A stretch of 64,000 bases of DNA from a gamma proteobacterium NOR5-3 (GTDB taxonomy: Bacteria; Pseudomonadota; Gammaproteobacteria; Pseudomonadales; Halieaceae): assembly GCA_000158155.1 (NCBI GenBank), contig DS999405.1:957623-1021622 (forward strand). The letters run 5' to 3'. Positions 28,884 to 37,534 of the stretch are shown one piece after another. Below the pieces are notes generated by a model. That model saw only the letters and a list, made by a program, of their open reading frames with translations. It made no database searches and had not been told where the DNA came from. Every line of letters begins with the position of its first letter. The first letter of the stretch is position 1. A program made the position numbers and the translations under genes.

Positions 28884-29021
28884 GCAAACCCCCAAAGTTG
28901 TGTACCGATTTTGGCTGACTCACGACGACTGTTTCTGCCAACTTCAAACCATCGTCCCCAGCGGGCTATTATGGTCGACTCGCGAGCCCGATGATCCTCG
29001 CCCCAAAACTGGAAAATGTCC

Positions 29022-29507
29022 ATGAAAGTCGCCCTTCTTGGCAGCACCGCCGCACTTCTCATAAGCATGATAGGTTTTACCGCGCACAGCGCCGACCCGG
29101 AGCCAGCCTTTCAAGTGGTCAGTAGCAGTCAACTGAGGTGGATGCCTGTACCTCAGGGCCTCGGTGCGCAGTTTGCCGTGGTGCGAGGTGATCCGTCCAA
29201 AGCAGGCGTTTATGTTATTCGTGTGCGATTCCCGGCAGGCGTCATGGACACGCCGCATTCTCATAGCGCAGATCGGCACGTGACAGTTATCGAGGGCAAC
29301 TGGTATGCGGGCGTCGGCACTCACTTTGATCCTGCTACTGCGCAGAAAATTACTGCGGGCGGCTATATGTTTCATCCCGCAGGGGCCGCACATTGGGATG
29401 GAGCAAGAGGCGATGAAGACGCCGTGGTTCAAATCATTGGCAACGGCCCGGTAAGTTCACAACAGTCGAATGACGGTGAGCCCATGTGGGTACGCGTTCA
29501 CGAGTAG
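29022..29507 (+). CDS. Exported cupin-domain protein
   Basis: 161 residues from the ATG at 29022 (GGAAA upstream; an ATG two codons earlier is possible). A signal peptide ending TAHSA precedes a single cupin fold. Metal ligands are suggested by the HSHSADRH-like stretch (PHSHSADRHVTVIEG) and by MFHPAGAAHWDG. This pattern is common in small periplasmic cupins encoded near oxidoreductases. Function not known. It is divergent from the creatininase-led operon and followed by a nuclease-like gene only 18 bases downstream. Confidence 0.78.
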   Translation: MKVALLGSTAALLISMIGFTAHSADPEPAFQVVSSSQLRWMPVPQGLGAQFAVVRGDPSKAGVYVIRVRFPAGVMDTPHSHSADRHVTVIEGNWYAGVGTHFDPATAQKITAGGYMFHPAGAAHWDGARGDEDAVVQIIGNGPVSSQQSNDGEPMWVRVHE

Positions 29508-29525
29508 GAACCCGAATCCCAAATA

Positions 29526-30110
29526 ATGAAGTCGCTTTTGGCCCGCCTGACGTTAAGGCTTTGGAGTCCAGCGTCACCGGCTGAGCCCGCAGCCAAGACT
29601 TTACCCATGGCAGGTCAGCACTTTGTACTTGATGGCACAAACATAGCGCTGCTCCACGGACCGGTAAAACCAGAGCTACGCTACGTTCTGGCTCTGACGC
29701 ATTACCTTTGTGAAAACGGTGCAACCGTCTGCTGTTTTTTTGATGCAAACACCCCTTATCGATTCCGCGATGCCCGCAGCGAACAATGGTCCTGTTTTGA
29801 GCAGGTGATCACCGAGCAACCCTGGGCAGAAACCTTCCGCCTGGTCCCCAGTGGCACCGAGGCCGATCAATGGATTCTCGAGCTGGCAAAGCAACAAGGC
29901 GCAGCAGTGGTATCCAACGACCGGTTCAGGGACCGCGCTAAATCACACCGCTGGATTTGGAAACGCCGACATGGCGTAAGGGTGATCGAGGGCAAGCTCG
30001 TTTTGGCCTCCCTTAGTGCGTTCATCGAGCTGCTCCCGCAGCCCGAAGACTATCTGCACCTGCTCGCACAGCTGCCTGCTAAGCCCGGCGCAGAGGCCGA
30101 AATGACCTAG
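29526..30110 (+). CDS. PIN-like (NYN/Zc3h12a-type) ribonuclease domain protein
   Basis: Up to 194 residues; the domain starts near residue 30 (FVLDGTNIALLHG) and a start at the ATG near 29607 is also possible. The acidic residues expected of PIN-like nucleases appear as DGTN (first Asp), CFFDANTP, GTEADQWILELA and VVSNDRFRD. This order is that of the NYN/Zc3h12a branch of RNases, small metal-dependent endoribonucleases. There is no antitoxin-like partner beside it, so a toxin-antitoxin reading is not favoured. Cytosolic. The 3' end faces the M20 gene with 26 bases between the stops. Confidence 0.65.
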   Translation: MKSLLARLTLRLWSPASPAEPAAKTLPMAGQHFVLDGTNIALLHGPVKPELRYVLALTHYLCENGATVCCFFDANTPYRFRDARSEQWSCFEQVITEQPWAETFRLVPSGTEADQWILELAKQQGAAVVSNDRFRDRAKSHRWIWKRRHGVRVIEGKLVLASLSAFIELLPQPEDYLHLLAQLPAKPGAEAEMT

Positions 30111-30136
30111 CAGGCAAGCGCCGGGAGTTGGCCTTG

Positions 30137-31756
30137 CTAACGCTTTGGCTTTAGCTGTGGATAATCCACACCTAACTGCTCAAGATAGGTACTGTACTTG
30201 GATGGATCGTAGTAGAAAGGCTTCAGCTGATCCTTGAACTCCATCATGATCGCCCTGTTTTTCTCGATTGCAGGTACATCGTCAGCGCTGATGAACGGCA
30301 CATACTCAATGTCCTTTAACTGCTCCTCACGAAAGTAAGTCCAGGCATCATCAAGTAATTCAGGCTCAGTTATCAGGTCCATCATGGTCGCTGCCAACAC
30401 CTTGGCACCCGCCGCTGCACCCTTGTGCGCTATGGGCGTAGCCATAGCCATGGCCGAAGACCAGTTGTGACCGATCGTGCCCGGAATATTTGATGGAAAA
30501 CGCAGCGTTACCGTGGGCACATTCCACGAAACATCCCCGATGTCGTCCGAGCCGCCACTGATGGGCCGCTCCGGAGGCGCCTGTAACTCACTGAGCTTGG
30601 TCGCCAGCCCCTCTTCCTTAAGATTCTCCGCCTGCATGAGTTCCTGCACGGCGCGGGCAAAAGCCTGATCATCCTCGGACCACTGGGGTAGTCCCACGGC
30701 CTGAATGTTGTGATACATCCGCTCGGCAATCACCTTGTTAAAGTGCCGGGGCCAGGCCGAGCCGATAATGCGACGATTCACCGTGGTGCCGGTCATCATT
30801 GCCGCGCCCTCGGCAATCTGCTGCAGCGAGTCAAAATTTTCCTGGATATGCTTCGCGGTAATTTCCCGGATGAAGTACCAGACGCTGGCTTTCGACGGAA
30901 CGACGTTAGGCTGATCACCACCGTCAACGATTACATAATGCGAACGTTGCAACGGCCTGAGGTGCTCGCGCTTGTAGTTCCAGCCGACATTCATAAGCTC
31001 CACGGCATCCAGCGCGCTCTTGCCGCGCCAGGGATCGCCCGCACCATGAGCCGCAATACCATCAAACTGATACTCCACGGACACCAGACCCGTGCCGCGG
31101 TCTCCGCCCCAGGATGTTTCCAGGTTTCGACCCACGTGAGTGAACAGCACGGCGTCCACATCTTTGAATCGACCATCCCGAGCGTAGTAGGCCTTTGCGC
31201 CCACCAGTTCTTCGGCAATACCGGGCCAGAGAACCAAAGTACCGGACAGGCCCTCACGTTCCATCACTTCTTTGACCGCGAGCGCCGAGGCCACCGTCAC
31301 AGCAAGCCCTGAGTTGTGCCCTTCACCGTGGCCGGGTGCACCCTCGACCAGAGGCTGACGATAGGCAACCCCGGGCATCTGGGATGCTTTAGGTATACCG
31401 TCTACATCCGAGCCCAGGGCAATAACCGGCTTGCCGCTACCCCAGCTTGCCCACCAGCCAGACGGCATACCCGACACATCCTGCTCAACGCTAAAGCCCT
31501 GCTCCTTCAGAAGCTTTGTCATATAGGCTTGCGTTTCAAACTCCTGAAAACCCAATTCAGAAAAAGAAAACAGGCTGTCTATGATCTCCTGGATTAGCTT
31601 CTCCTGACGATCAACACCCATTGCCGCCTCGGCCTGAAGCCCCGCAAGCTGCGGCGCGGGGGCATCGTCCCCCTCTACCGCGCTGTGGCTCCAAGGTGCC
31701 ACACCTAACGCCAGCACCGCCCCAGCGGTCACTACTGCTTTATGAATTCCGATCAC
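30137..31756 (-). CDS. Exported M20 amidohydrolase, AbgB-like
   Basis: 539 residues from the GTG at 31756, which has AAGGAG six bases upstream and starts a signal peptide (AVVTAGAVLALGVAPWSHSA). The mature enzyme matches amidohydrolases related to aminobenzoyl-glutamate hydrolase subunit B: ALGSDVDGIPKASQ, GAPGHGEGHNSGLA, GIAEELVGAKAYY, and a C-terminal SGGSDDIGDVSWNVPT. The ligands of a two-metal site are present. Unlike cytosolic AbgB this one is exported and has a C-terminal extension of some 60 residues. Substrate unknown, probably an N-acyl amino acid or a dipeptide. Confidence 0.85.
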   Translation of the reverse strand: MIGIHKAVVTAGAVLALGVAPWSHSAVEGDDAPAPQLAGLQAEAAMGVDRQEKLIQEIIDSLFSFSELGFQEFETQAYMTKLLKEQGFSVEQDVSGMPSGWWASWGSGKPVIALGSDVDGIPKASQMPGVAYRQPLVEGAPGHGEGHNSGLAVTVASALAVKEVMEREGLSGTLVLWPGIAEELVGAKAYYARDGRFKDVDAVLFTHVGRNLETSWGGDRGTGLVSVEYQFDGIAAHGAGDPWRGKSALDAVELMNVGWNYKREHLRPLQRSHYVIVDGGDQPNVVPSKASVWYFIREITAKHIQENFDSLQQIAEGAAMMTGTTVNRRIIGSAWPRHFNKVIAERMYHNIQAVGLPQWSEDDQAFARAVQELMQAENLKEEGLATKLSELQAPPERPISGGSDDIGDVSWNVPTVTLRFPSNIPGTIGHNWSSAMAMATPIAHKGAAAGAKVLAATMMDLITEPELLDDAWTYFREEQLKDIEYVPFISADDVPAIEKNRAIMMEFKDQLKPFYYDPSKYSTYLEQLGVDYPQLKPKR

Positions 31757-31806
31757 AGGACACTCCTTATTTGTGGTTTTAACTTTTGCAGGTACTGACT
31801 GTGTTA

Positions 31807-32448
31807 TCAGCGTTTCAGGCCATTTTTCTCCAGGCGCCAGCACAGGGAGTCTATGCGGTCCTGACCAAAGAAGGGCTCGTCTTTATACACAAACAGCGGA
31901 ACGCCTCGATGACCCGCCGCCAGCTGGTCATCCTGATTTTTCTCTACAATGTGCTTGTGCTTGTCGCCACTGCTTATGGCGGCGTCCATGGCATTCAGAT
32001 CAAGACCCGCGCGCTTTGCCGCGGCAGCCAGGTGATCACCTTGATCCCAGGACGGCGTGCCACTCCAGATCAAGCGTGACACTTCCCGGGCAAAGGCCAA
32101 TCCTGCACCCTGAATCTCCGCCTCAGCGCCGAGATAGGTAAGGCGAAAAATATACGGTTGATCCTCAGCGATAGTAAATGTCGTCATGTCCTGCACAATA
32201 GGGTCCGGGCTGGGAAAGCCCACCGGCAGGCCAAGCATCTCCGCGCGTCGCGGATAATCGGAGAGAATGTATCGCACGCGGTCATGATTCCCGGCGTCAA
32301 AAAACCCAGGCTCGCGGATCGCCAGAGGCAATACCGGCCTGAAGCGCACCGTCACGTCAAAATCTGCCAGGGCATCTTCGGCCAGCTGCACCGCAAGGTA
32401 GCTGTATGGGCTACGGAATGAAAAGTACAGATCGACAGATTCGCTCAC
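31807..32448 (-). CDS. 2-hydroxychromene-2-carboxylate isomerase / DsbA-like thioredoxin-fold protein
   Basis: 213 residues with the family start VDLYFSFRSPYSYLA, in which the Ser replaces the Cys of DsbA, as in glutathione-S-transferase kappa and HCCA isomerases. A helical insert follows and the thioredoxin fold resumes at HRGVPLFVYKDEPFFGQDRID (cis-Pro in GVP). HCCA isomerases take part in naphthalene breakdown, but most genome members act on unknown substrates with glutathione. It is divergent from the M20 gene at 32566 and downstream of nothing obviously related. Confidence 0.82.
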   Translation of the reverse strand: MSESVDLYFSFRSPYSYLAVQLAEDALADFDVTVRFRPVLPLAIREPGFFDAGNHDRVRYILSDYPRRAEMLGLPVGFPSPDPIVQDMTTFTIAEDQPYIFRLTYLGAEAEIQGAGLAFAREVSRLIWSGTPSWDQGDHLAAAAKRAGLDLNAMDAAISSGDKHKHIVEKNQDDQLAAGHRGVPLFVYKDEPFFGQDRIDSLCWRLEKNGLKR

Positions 32449-32565
32449 GACATAATCTCCAAACTATTAATCGATGCAGCCACAGTAAAGCTGACAGACG
32501 GCCCACAGCTTGTCATCATAAGACCAAGATCTCCTAAACGCACACCAATCGCATCGGAAAATCTC

Positions 32566-33888
32566 ATGATCTCATTCGCCAGACCCCATTTATGCTTCAG
32601 TCCAGTGACCATAGCCTGGTGCTTGCTACCGTTCTTAGCCGGGCATCTACAGGCGGCCCCTGCAAACCACCCCGTCTCTGCGCACCACAGCGCGGAAATG
32701 GCTGAGATTACCGCCGACCCGCGGGTGCAGATGGCCCTGCAGTATATTCTGACCCGAGAAGAACAGTCACGAGAGGATCTTATAAAGCTCACCGAGATCC
32801 CTGCCCCACCGTTTAAGGAAGAGGTACGCGCGGCACATTTTGCCATGATGCTCAAAGAAGCCGGGATCAAAGACGTAGAAATTGACGGTGCGGGAAACGT
32901 TATCGGCCGTCGCCCGGGCAGGCGTGGCGACAAAGTCGTCGCTTATGCCGCACATCTGGACACCGTGTTTCCCGAAGGGACCGATGTTACGGTTAAGATT
33001 GACGGCGACAAAATGCGAGCCCCTGGTATTGGCGACAACACTCGGGGGCTTGTCACTGTGCTCGAGGTGATTGGTGCGCTGGAAAGCGCGGGGATCGAGA
33101 CCGATGCGGACCTGTTGTTTATCGGTAATGTCGGCGAAGAAGGCCTGGGCGATCTGCGCGGCGTGAAACACCTGTTCCGGGATGGCGCGCCCAAGATCGA
33201 CACCTTTATTGCGGTCGACGGCGGCACTGCGGACCGCCTTGTCTATGGGGGCGTGGGTTCCCACCGCTATCGAGTGACTTTCAAAGGACCCGGCGGTCAC
33301 TCCTGGGGCGCTTTCGGTCTTGCTAACCCACAACACGCGCTCGGGCGCGCCATTGCGCTGTTTGACGAGAATGCCCCATCAGTTACCGGCGTCGGCGAAA
33401 AAACCAGCTACAACGTCGGACGGATCGGCGGCGGCACGTCAATCAACTCCATTCCCTTTGAGGCGTGGATGGAGATCGACATGCGGTCGGGCAGCCAGGC
33501 CAAGCTTGATGACATTGACGCCGTGCTGCAGTCCGCCATTCAAACGGCCTTGCAGCAGGAGAACGAGGGACGCCAAAGTGGCCCCCCGCTCACGGTAGAC
33601 GTTGACCGGGTGGGCACCCGGCCCGCTGCGAAAGGCGATATCAACTCAGCACTGGTGCAGCGCGCTATGGCCGCAAGCACGGCACTGGGCGTAGCTCCGT
33701 CGCTACAGATCTCATCTACGGATTCAAACCTGCCTATATCCAAAGGCATTCCCGCCGTCACCATGAGTCGCGGCGGCAAGTCCGGCGATGCACACTCGTT
33801 GCATGAATGGTGGCAGCCCGTGGATGCTCACCTGGGCCCCCAAATCGGTATTCTGACTATCCTGGCGGAAGCTGGCATTGCTGACTGA
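32566..33888 (+). CDS. Exported M20-family peptidase (PepT-like)
   Basis: 440 residues with a signal peptide (about 1-30, ending HLQAA). The di-zinc ligands are all recognisable: AHLDTVFP, GIGDNTRGLV, the catalytic and ligand glutamates in GNVGEEGLGD, AVDGG, and the last His in GDAHSLHEWW. The dimerisation insert is intact (FKGPGGHSWGAFG). Known relatives remove residues from di- and tripeptides; export suggests periplasmic peptide scavenging. First of a plus-strand run continuing through SprT-like, two M16 peptidases, an ADP-ribosylglycohydrolase and a GGDEF gene. It overlaps the SprT-like gene by 11 bases. Confidence 0.88.
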   Translation: MISFARPHLCFSPVTIAWCLLPFLAGHLQAAPANHPVSAHHSAEMAEITADPRVQMALQYILTREEQSREDLIKLTEIPAPPFKEEVRAAHFAMMLKEAGIKDVEIDGAGNVIGRRPGRRGDKVVAYAAHLDTVFPEGTDVTVKIDGDKMRAPGIGDNTRGLVTVLEVIGALESAGIETDADLLFIGNVGEEGLGDLRGVKHLFRDGAPKIDTFIAVDGGTADRLVYGGVGSHRYRVTFKGPGGHSWGAFGLANPQHALGRAIALFDENAPSVTGVGEKTSYNVGRIGGGTSINSIPFEAWMEIDMRSGSQAKLDDIDAVLQSAIQTALQQENEGRQSGPPLTVDVDRVGTRPAAKGDINSALVQRAMAASTALGVAPSLQISSTDSNLPISKGIPAVTMSRGGKSGDAHSLHEWWQPVDAHLGPQIGILTILAEAGIAD

Positions 33889-34432
33889 GACAAATACTGA
33901 AGCTGCACTCACCGAAGCGTCTGTTCGGGCTATTTTTGAGTCTGAGCGGCGCCGGGCATCGGCACTGTTTGCACACTGGGAACACCCGTTTACAGGCTTA
34001 AGCTTTAATCGTGCACGCAGAGCCTATGGCCATGCCCATGCGGATGGCCGGGTGGTGCTGTCCAATACTTTTCTGGGCACGTCGGCCACGGCGGACCTGC
34101 AAGACACAATCCGACATGAGCTCGCGCACCTCATCGCCGGCATTCGATTCAAACACGGCCCCCGCTGGCAACAGGTCGCCCACTCCCTCGGGGCGCGGCC
34201 TCGTGCCTCGGGGCGCTCTCAGAGCAGCGAACTTCAGGAAAAAATGTCCGATGCGCCCTTCACACTCATCGCAATCATGCGCACAGGCGAAGAGCTGGTC
34301 ATGCGCAAAGTGTATCGCCGGGCCCGACGCTATCAGGACTACCGCTATGGCAAACGCGGACAGCGATACCATATACGAGGGGAATTCGTGGAACGCTTTG
34401 AGTATCTGGACCACCGCGGGCAACAAAAATAG
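33878..34432 (+). CDS. SprT-like zinc metalloprotease-fold protein
   Basis: 184 residues from the TTG at 33878, inside the end of the preceding peptidase gene and with GGCGGAAG upstream. The SprT signature is present: an N-terminal helical segment, RRAYGHAHADGRVVLSN, and the zinc motif HELAHLIAG followed by GPRWQQVAHSLGA, which supplies the third His. The usual C-terminal zinc ribbon is missing: the protein contains no cysteine at all, and its tail (RRARRYQDYRYGKRGQRYHIRG) is instead strongly basic. The role of bacterial SprT proteins is poorly known; eukaryotic relatives degrade DNA-protein crosslinks. Confidence 0.78.
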   Translation: MLTETNTEAALTEASVRAIFESERRRASALFAHWEHPFTGLSFNRARRAYGHAHADGRVVLSNTFLGTSATADLQDTIRHELAHLIAGIRFKHGPRWQQVAHSLGARPRASGRSQSSELQEKMSDAPFTLIAIMRTGEELVMRKVYRRARRYQDYRYGKRGQRYHIRGEFVERFEYLDHRGQQK

Positions 34433-34501
34433 CCCAGTGCTTGTCGGTAACAGCCGGGCGCTCCTATACTGGCAACTCATCCTTCCCAGTGTGAGCTCAG
34501 C

Positions 34502-36085
34502 TTGAAAAAGTCTTTGTTAGCTATGTTCGGACGCGCTTATGAACCCACATCGGCATTATTAAGCCTGGGATTAAGCGCAGCCTTCCTCGTCGCCGCGTCG
34601 ACTCAAGCGGCATCGGCTTACGACCTTCCCATCAAAGAGCACGTTTTTGAGAACGGCCTGCGGCTGCTGGTGTTGGAACGTCCCGATGATCCCAGAGTAG
34701 AGGCAAAAATCTTTACGGACATGGGTGCCATCCATGAGACTCCCGGACTCCTGGGTGCTGCGCACTTTCAAGAACACATCATGTTCAAGGGAACACCATC
34801 CCTGGGCAGCTCCGATTGGTCTGCAGAGCAGCCCATACGCGAGCGCATGAAAGTCGTCGAAGCCGAGTTTATCGAAGAAAAGAACCGCGCTCGCAATGCT
34901 ATCCGCCAACGCGGGGCGATAGATGATTACCGTCACGAGCAGGCAACGCCGCGCATGCGCGAACTGCAGTCCGAGCTTGCAGCACTGGAAGAAAAAGCCT
35001 CTGCCTATCGTGAGAACGGCGCTATCAACAAGTGGTATCAGGCCTACGGTGGCACCAACTTAACGGCGACCACCGAGCAGGAATACATGAAGTTCGATAT
35101 TAATCTGCCGGCAGAACGTATTGACCTGTTTTTTCGTCTCGAAGCCGATCGTATGAGCAACACCGTATTCCGGGAATTCGATCAGGAGCGCATGATTCTG
35201 GTAGAGCAGCGTCTGGGCGATCTCAACAAGCCATCTACTCCCTATTATGAGCAGATGAATGCCGTGGCAGGTTTGGTTCATCCGGTGTTCTGGCCCGAGG
35301 GTTATATGAGCGACTTTTACGAGTACACCCGAGCATCACAGCGCGCGCTTTACGAAGAGTATTTTGTGGTGAACAACAGCACCATCGTACTCATCGGAGG
35401 CGTCAGCCTGAAGGACATGATTCCCCGGGTTGAACATTACTTTGGCTGGATGAAGCCTGCTCCCGAACCCACCAGGACGCCAGCCATTGAGCCCCGGCCC
35501 GGGGCTGAAAGACGCCTGATCTATCGAAATGACGAAATCAAACCCCGGGTAGAGTTTCGTTACCTCATCCCCGGCGTAGGTCACCCGGATCGCCCCCTGT
35601 TCGATGTGCTGGGTGAGATCGCGAGCGCCCGCCTCACCTCGGCACTACAAACCGCAGGCATTGCTGGATCCGTCAACGTTAATACCCGTGTTGTACATAC
35701 AGACCGCTTTGGCGTACCCGGCACCATGAATTTTGAACTCATTCTGCCTGATGCCACGAATCTGCAGGCCGCCGAAGCCTTGCTTGAAAAGACGCTGGCA
35801 ACGCTCCATGACGGATCAGACAAAGGTGAACTCAACGCGGCCAAAGCCAAGCTGCGTACCCAGTGGTATCGCACCGCCCGGGACCCCAGCGCACTGGCCT
35901 TTGAGATCGGCCACTTTCAGACCATGGATAGCTGGCGCACTTTGCCGAAGTACCTTGCTGCGCGAGACGCAGTGAAGTCAGACGACATCGTGAGACTGAC
36001 AAAAGACTACCTGTTTGTAGACAACCGTAGCGTGGGCATTGCCCGCCCCCGTCATGCCCTAGCCGCGCAGGAGCAACAGCAATGA
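34502..36085 (+). CDS. Exported M16 zinc peptidase, active subunit
   Basis: 527 residues from the TTG at 34502. A signal peptide (ending TQAASA) leads into the M16 domain with the inverted zinc motif H-F-Q-E-H at residues 88-92 (AAHFQEHIMFKGT) and the downstream ligand region FRLEADRMSN / FDQERMILVEQRLGD. Between them is a long charged insertion (about residues 110-165, likely coiled coil), as in some bacterial pitrilysin-like proteases. It overlaps the next gene by 4 bases (ATGA). In known two-gene M16 systems an active subunit pairs with an inactive one, and that is what is seen here. Confidence 0.9.
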   Translation: MKKSLLAMFGRAYEPTSALLSLGLSAAFLVAASTQAASAYDLPIKEHVFENGLRLLVLERPDDPRVEAKIFTDMGAIHETPGLLGAAHFQEHIMFKGTPSLGSSDWSAEQPIRERMKVVEAEFIEEKNRARNAIRQRGAIDDYRHEQATPRMRELQSELAALEEKASAYRENGAINKWYQAYGGTNLTATTEQEYMKFDINLPAERIDLFFRLEADRMSNTVFREFDQERMILVEQRLGDLNKPSTPYYEQMNAVAGLVHPVFWPEGYMSDFYEYTRASQRALYEEYFVVNNSTIVLIGGVSLKDMIPRVEHYFGWMKPAPEPTRTPAIEPRPGAERRLIYRNDEIKPRVEFRYLIPGVGHPDRPLFDVLGEIASARLTSALQTAGIAGSVNVNTRVVHTDRFGVPGTMNFELILPDATNLQAAEALLEKTLATLHDGSDKGELNAAKAKLRTQWYRTARDPSALAFEIGHFQTMDSWRTLPKYLAARDAVKSDDIVRLTKDYLFVDNRSVGIARPRHALAAQEQQQ

Positions 36086-37521
36086 TGGCCCTTAAGCACA
36101 ACATCACTGTGGGCCTCAAAGCCACCGTATTGCTGGCAGGTATTATGGGCACCGCCGTAGCCGCCGCTCAGGACACAACGCACCCGCAGGCCATGGGTCT
36201 GGCGGAGACGCAGTTTGAACGCCCTGATCCCGAGTCATTACAGGTCACGCTGGACAACGGTCTGGTCGCATACATTGCTGAGGACCATCGCGCCCCCCTT
36301 GTCACCTTAAAAGCTTATATCGGCGTGGGTACCGGCCATGGCGCTCCCGGCGAGGCGGCCGCGCTGGCTGCCGCACTGCGACGCGGCCCACAGTCCCTGC
36401 CGGCGGATGACTTCCAGGCCACGTTGGACTCTATGAACGCTGAATTTTCAGTGAGTCAGAGCCATGAGTTAACCGAAGTATTTCTGGACGTCCCTGCCAA
36501 CGACAGAGCTCAGGCACTCACGCTCCTGGGCCAGCTTCTGAGTGAGCCGCGATTTGAAGGACCACAGACAGGCCCCCAAGAGCGTAAATCCAGTGCGAGC
36601 ATCGATTACAACTATTCGTTGGTAAATGCGGTCGCCATGTTTGAAGACCAGCTGTTTGCCGGGCATAGGTTCTCGCCCAGCGCCACCGCCGAGCAAAGCG
36701 TCGCGGCCAGTCAAGGCGCAAGAGCACTACATGCCCGCTACGTAGTCGGACAAAATATAACGGCGGCCATCGCCGGCGACTTCAAACGATCAGCAGCAGT
36801 AAAGGATACTCGCCGGGCACTGAAATCTCTCAGCGCGGCGCGACCTCCCGCTGCCCAATCGTTTGCTGCGCTGCAGCCGGCGACGCAACGTGAGCTTATT
36901 CTCTCTCAGGCGGAGCGTATTCAGGGCTGGATAGTTATTGGTCATGAACTGCCCCTAGTGCCTGAGGAAGACGAAGCGGCATTGGCGGTCATGGACTATA
37001 TCCTGGGCGCGTACCATCTGGATTCCCGCCTTTACCGAAGCTCTCGAGAGCTGCGCGGTCTGACCAACGACAATAGCTCCTTTTTGAAGCCGGGGATTCG
37101 CGGGCCGGGTTCTTATTCCTTTCGTACCTACGGTCGGCCAGAGGCCGTGCGACTGCTAGTGGACCTCACGTTCAAAGAGCTGAACACTATGCGCGAGACC
37201 TTGCCCACAGCAACCGAACTCTTCGTCGCCAAAGGTGCTTTGGTAGATGGCATCTATGCCGACCACTATGCAACCGGCGTTGAGGCCACCCAGGCTTATG
37301 CCCGGGAATGGCTCACCGAAGGAAGTCACGAGCGCTCAGAGAGTTTCCCCAGCCGCGTAGCGGCGGTCACTGCAGAAGCAGTGCGTGAGGCTGCACAAAA
37401 ATATATTCATCCGCAGCGCATGGTAGTCGCCGTGCTCGGCCCGCTGGATAAAATCAAAGCAGCACCGGCCATAGAGTCTGAGCCGCAACTGAGCGTCTGG
37501 GGGGCACCCCCGTCGCGCTGA
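36082..37521 (+). CDS. Exported M16 peptidase homologue, inactive subunit
   Basis: 479 residues with a signal peptide (VLLAGIMGTAVAAAQ). The M16 fold is recognisable (VTLDNGLVAYIAEDHRAPLVTLKAYIGVG, NSSFLKPGIRGPGSYSFRTYGRPE), but the zinc motif is absent: where H-x-x-E-H should be, the text reads GEAAALAAALRRG. The R-x-x-Y-type residues near the C-terminal half that help bind substrate are kept. It is translationally coupled to the active subunit and probably forms a heterodimer with it in the periplasm. 13 bases separate it from the ADP-ribosylglycohydrolase gene. Confidence 0.88.
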   Translation: MMALKHNITVGLKATVLLAGIMGTAVAAAQDTTHPQAMGLAETQFERPDPESLQVTLDNGLVAYIAEDHRAPLVTLKAYIGVGTGHGAPGEAAALAAALRRGPQSLPADDFQATLDSMNAEFSVSQSHELTEVFLDVPANDRAQALTLLGQLLSEPRFEGPQTGPQERKSSASIDYNYSLVNAVAMFEDQLFAGHRFSPSATAEQSVAASQGARALHARYVVGQNITAAIAGDFKRSAAVKDTRRALKSLSAARPPAAQSFAALQPATQRELILSQAERIQGWIVIGHELPLVPEEDEAALAVMDYILGAYHLDSRLYRSSRELRGLTNDNSSFLKPGIRGPGSYSFRTYGRPEAVRLLVDLTFKELNTMRETLPTATELFVAKGALVDGIYADHYATGVEATQAYAREWLTEGSHERSESFPSRVAAVTAEAVREAAQKYIHPQRMVVAVLGPLDKIKAAPAIESEPQLSVWGAPPSR

Positions 37522-37534
37522 AGGGTTCACCGCT

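Noticed and set aside
29281-29400. Second start or small ORF overlapping the cupin gene
   Set aside because: Alternative frames are shadows of the real gene with no ribosome site or family match.
29526-30110. Toxin-antitoxin module built on the PIN-like protein
   Set aside because: No small antitoxin-like gene is adjacent; the upstream gene is an exported cupin with its own signal peptide.
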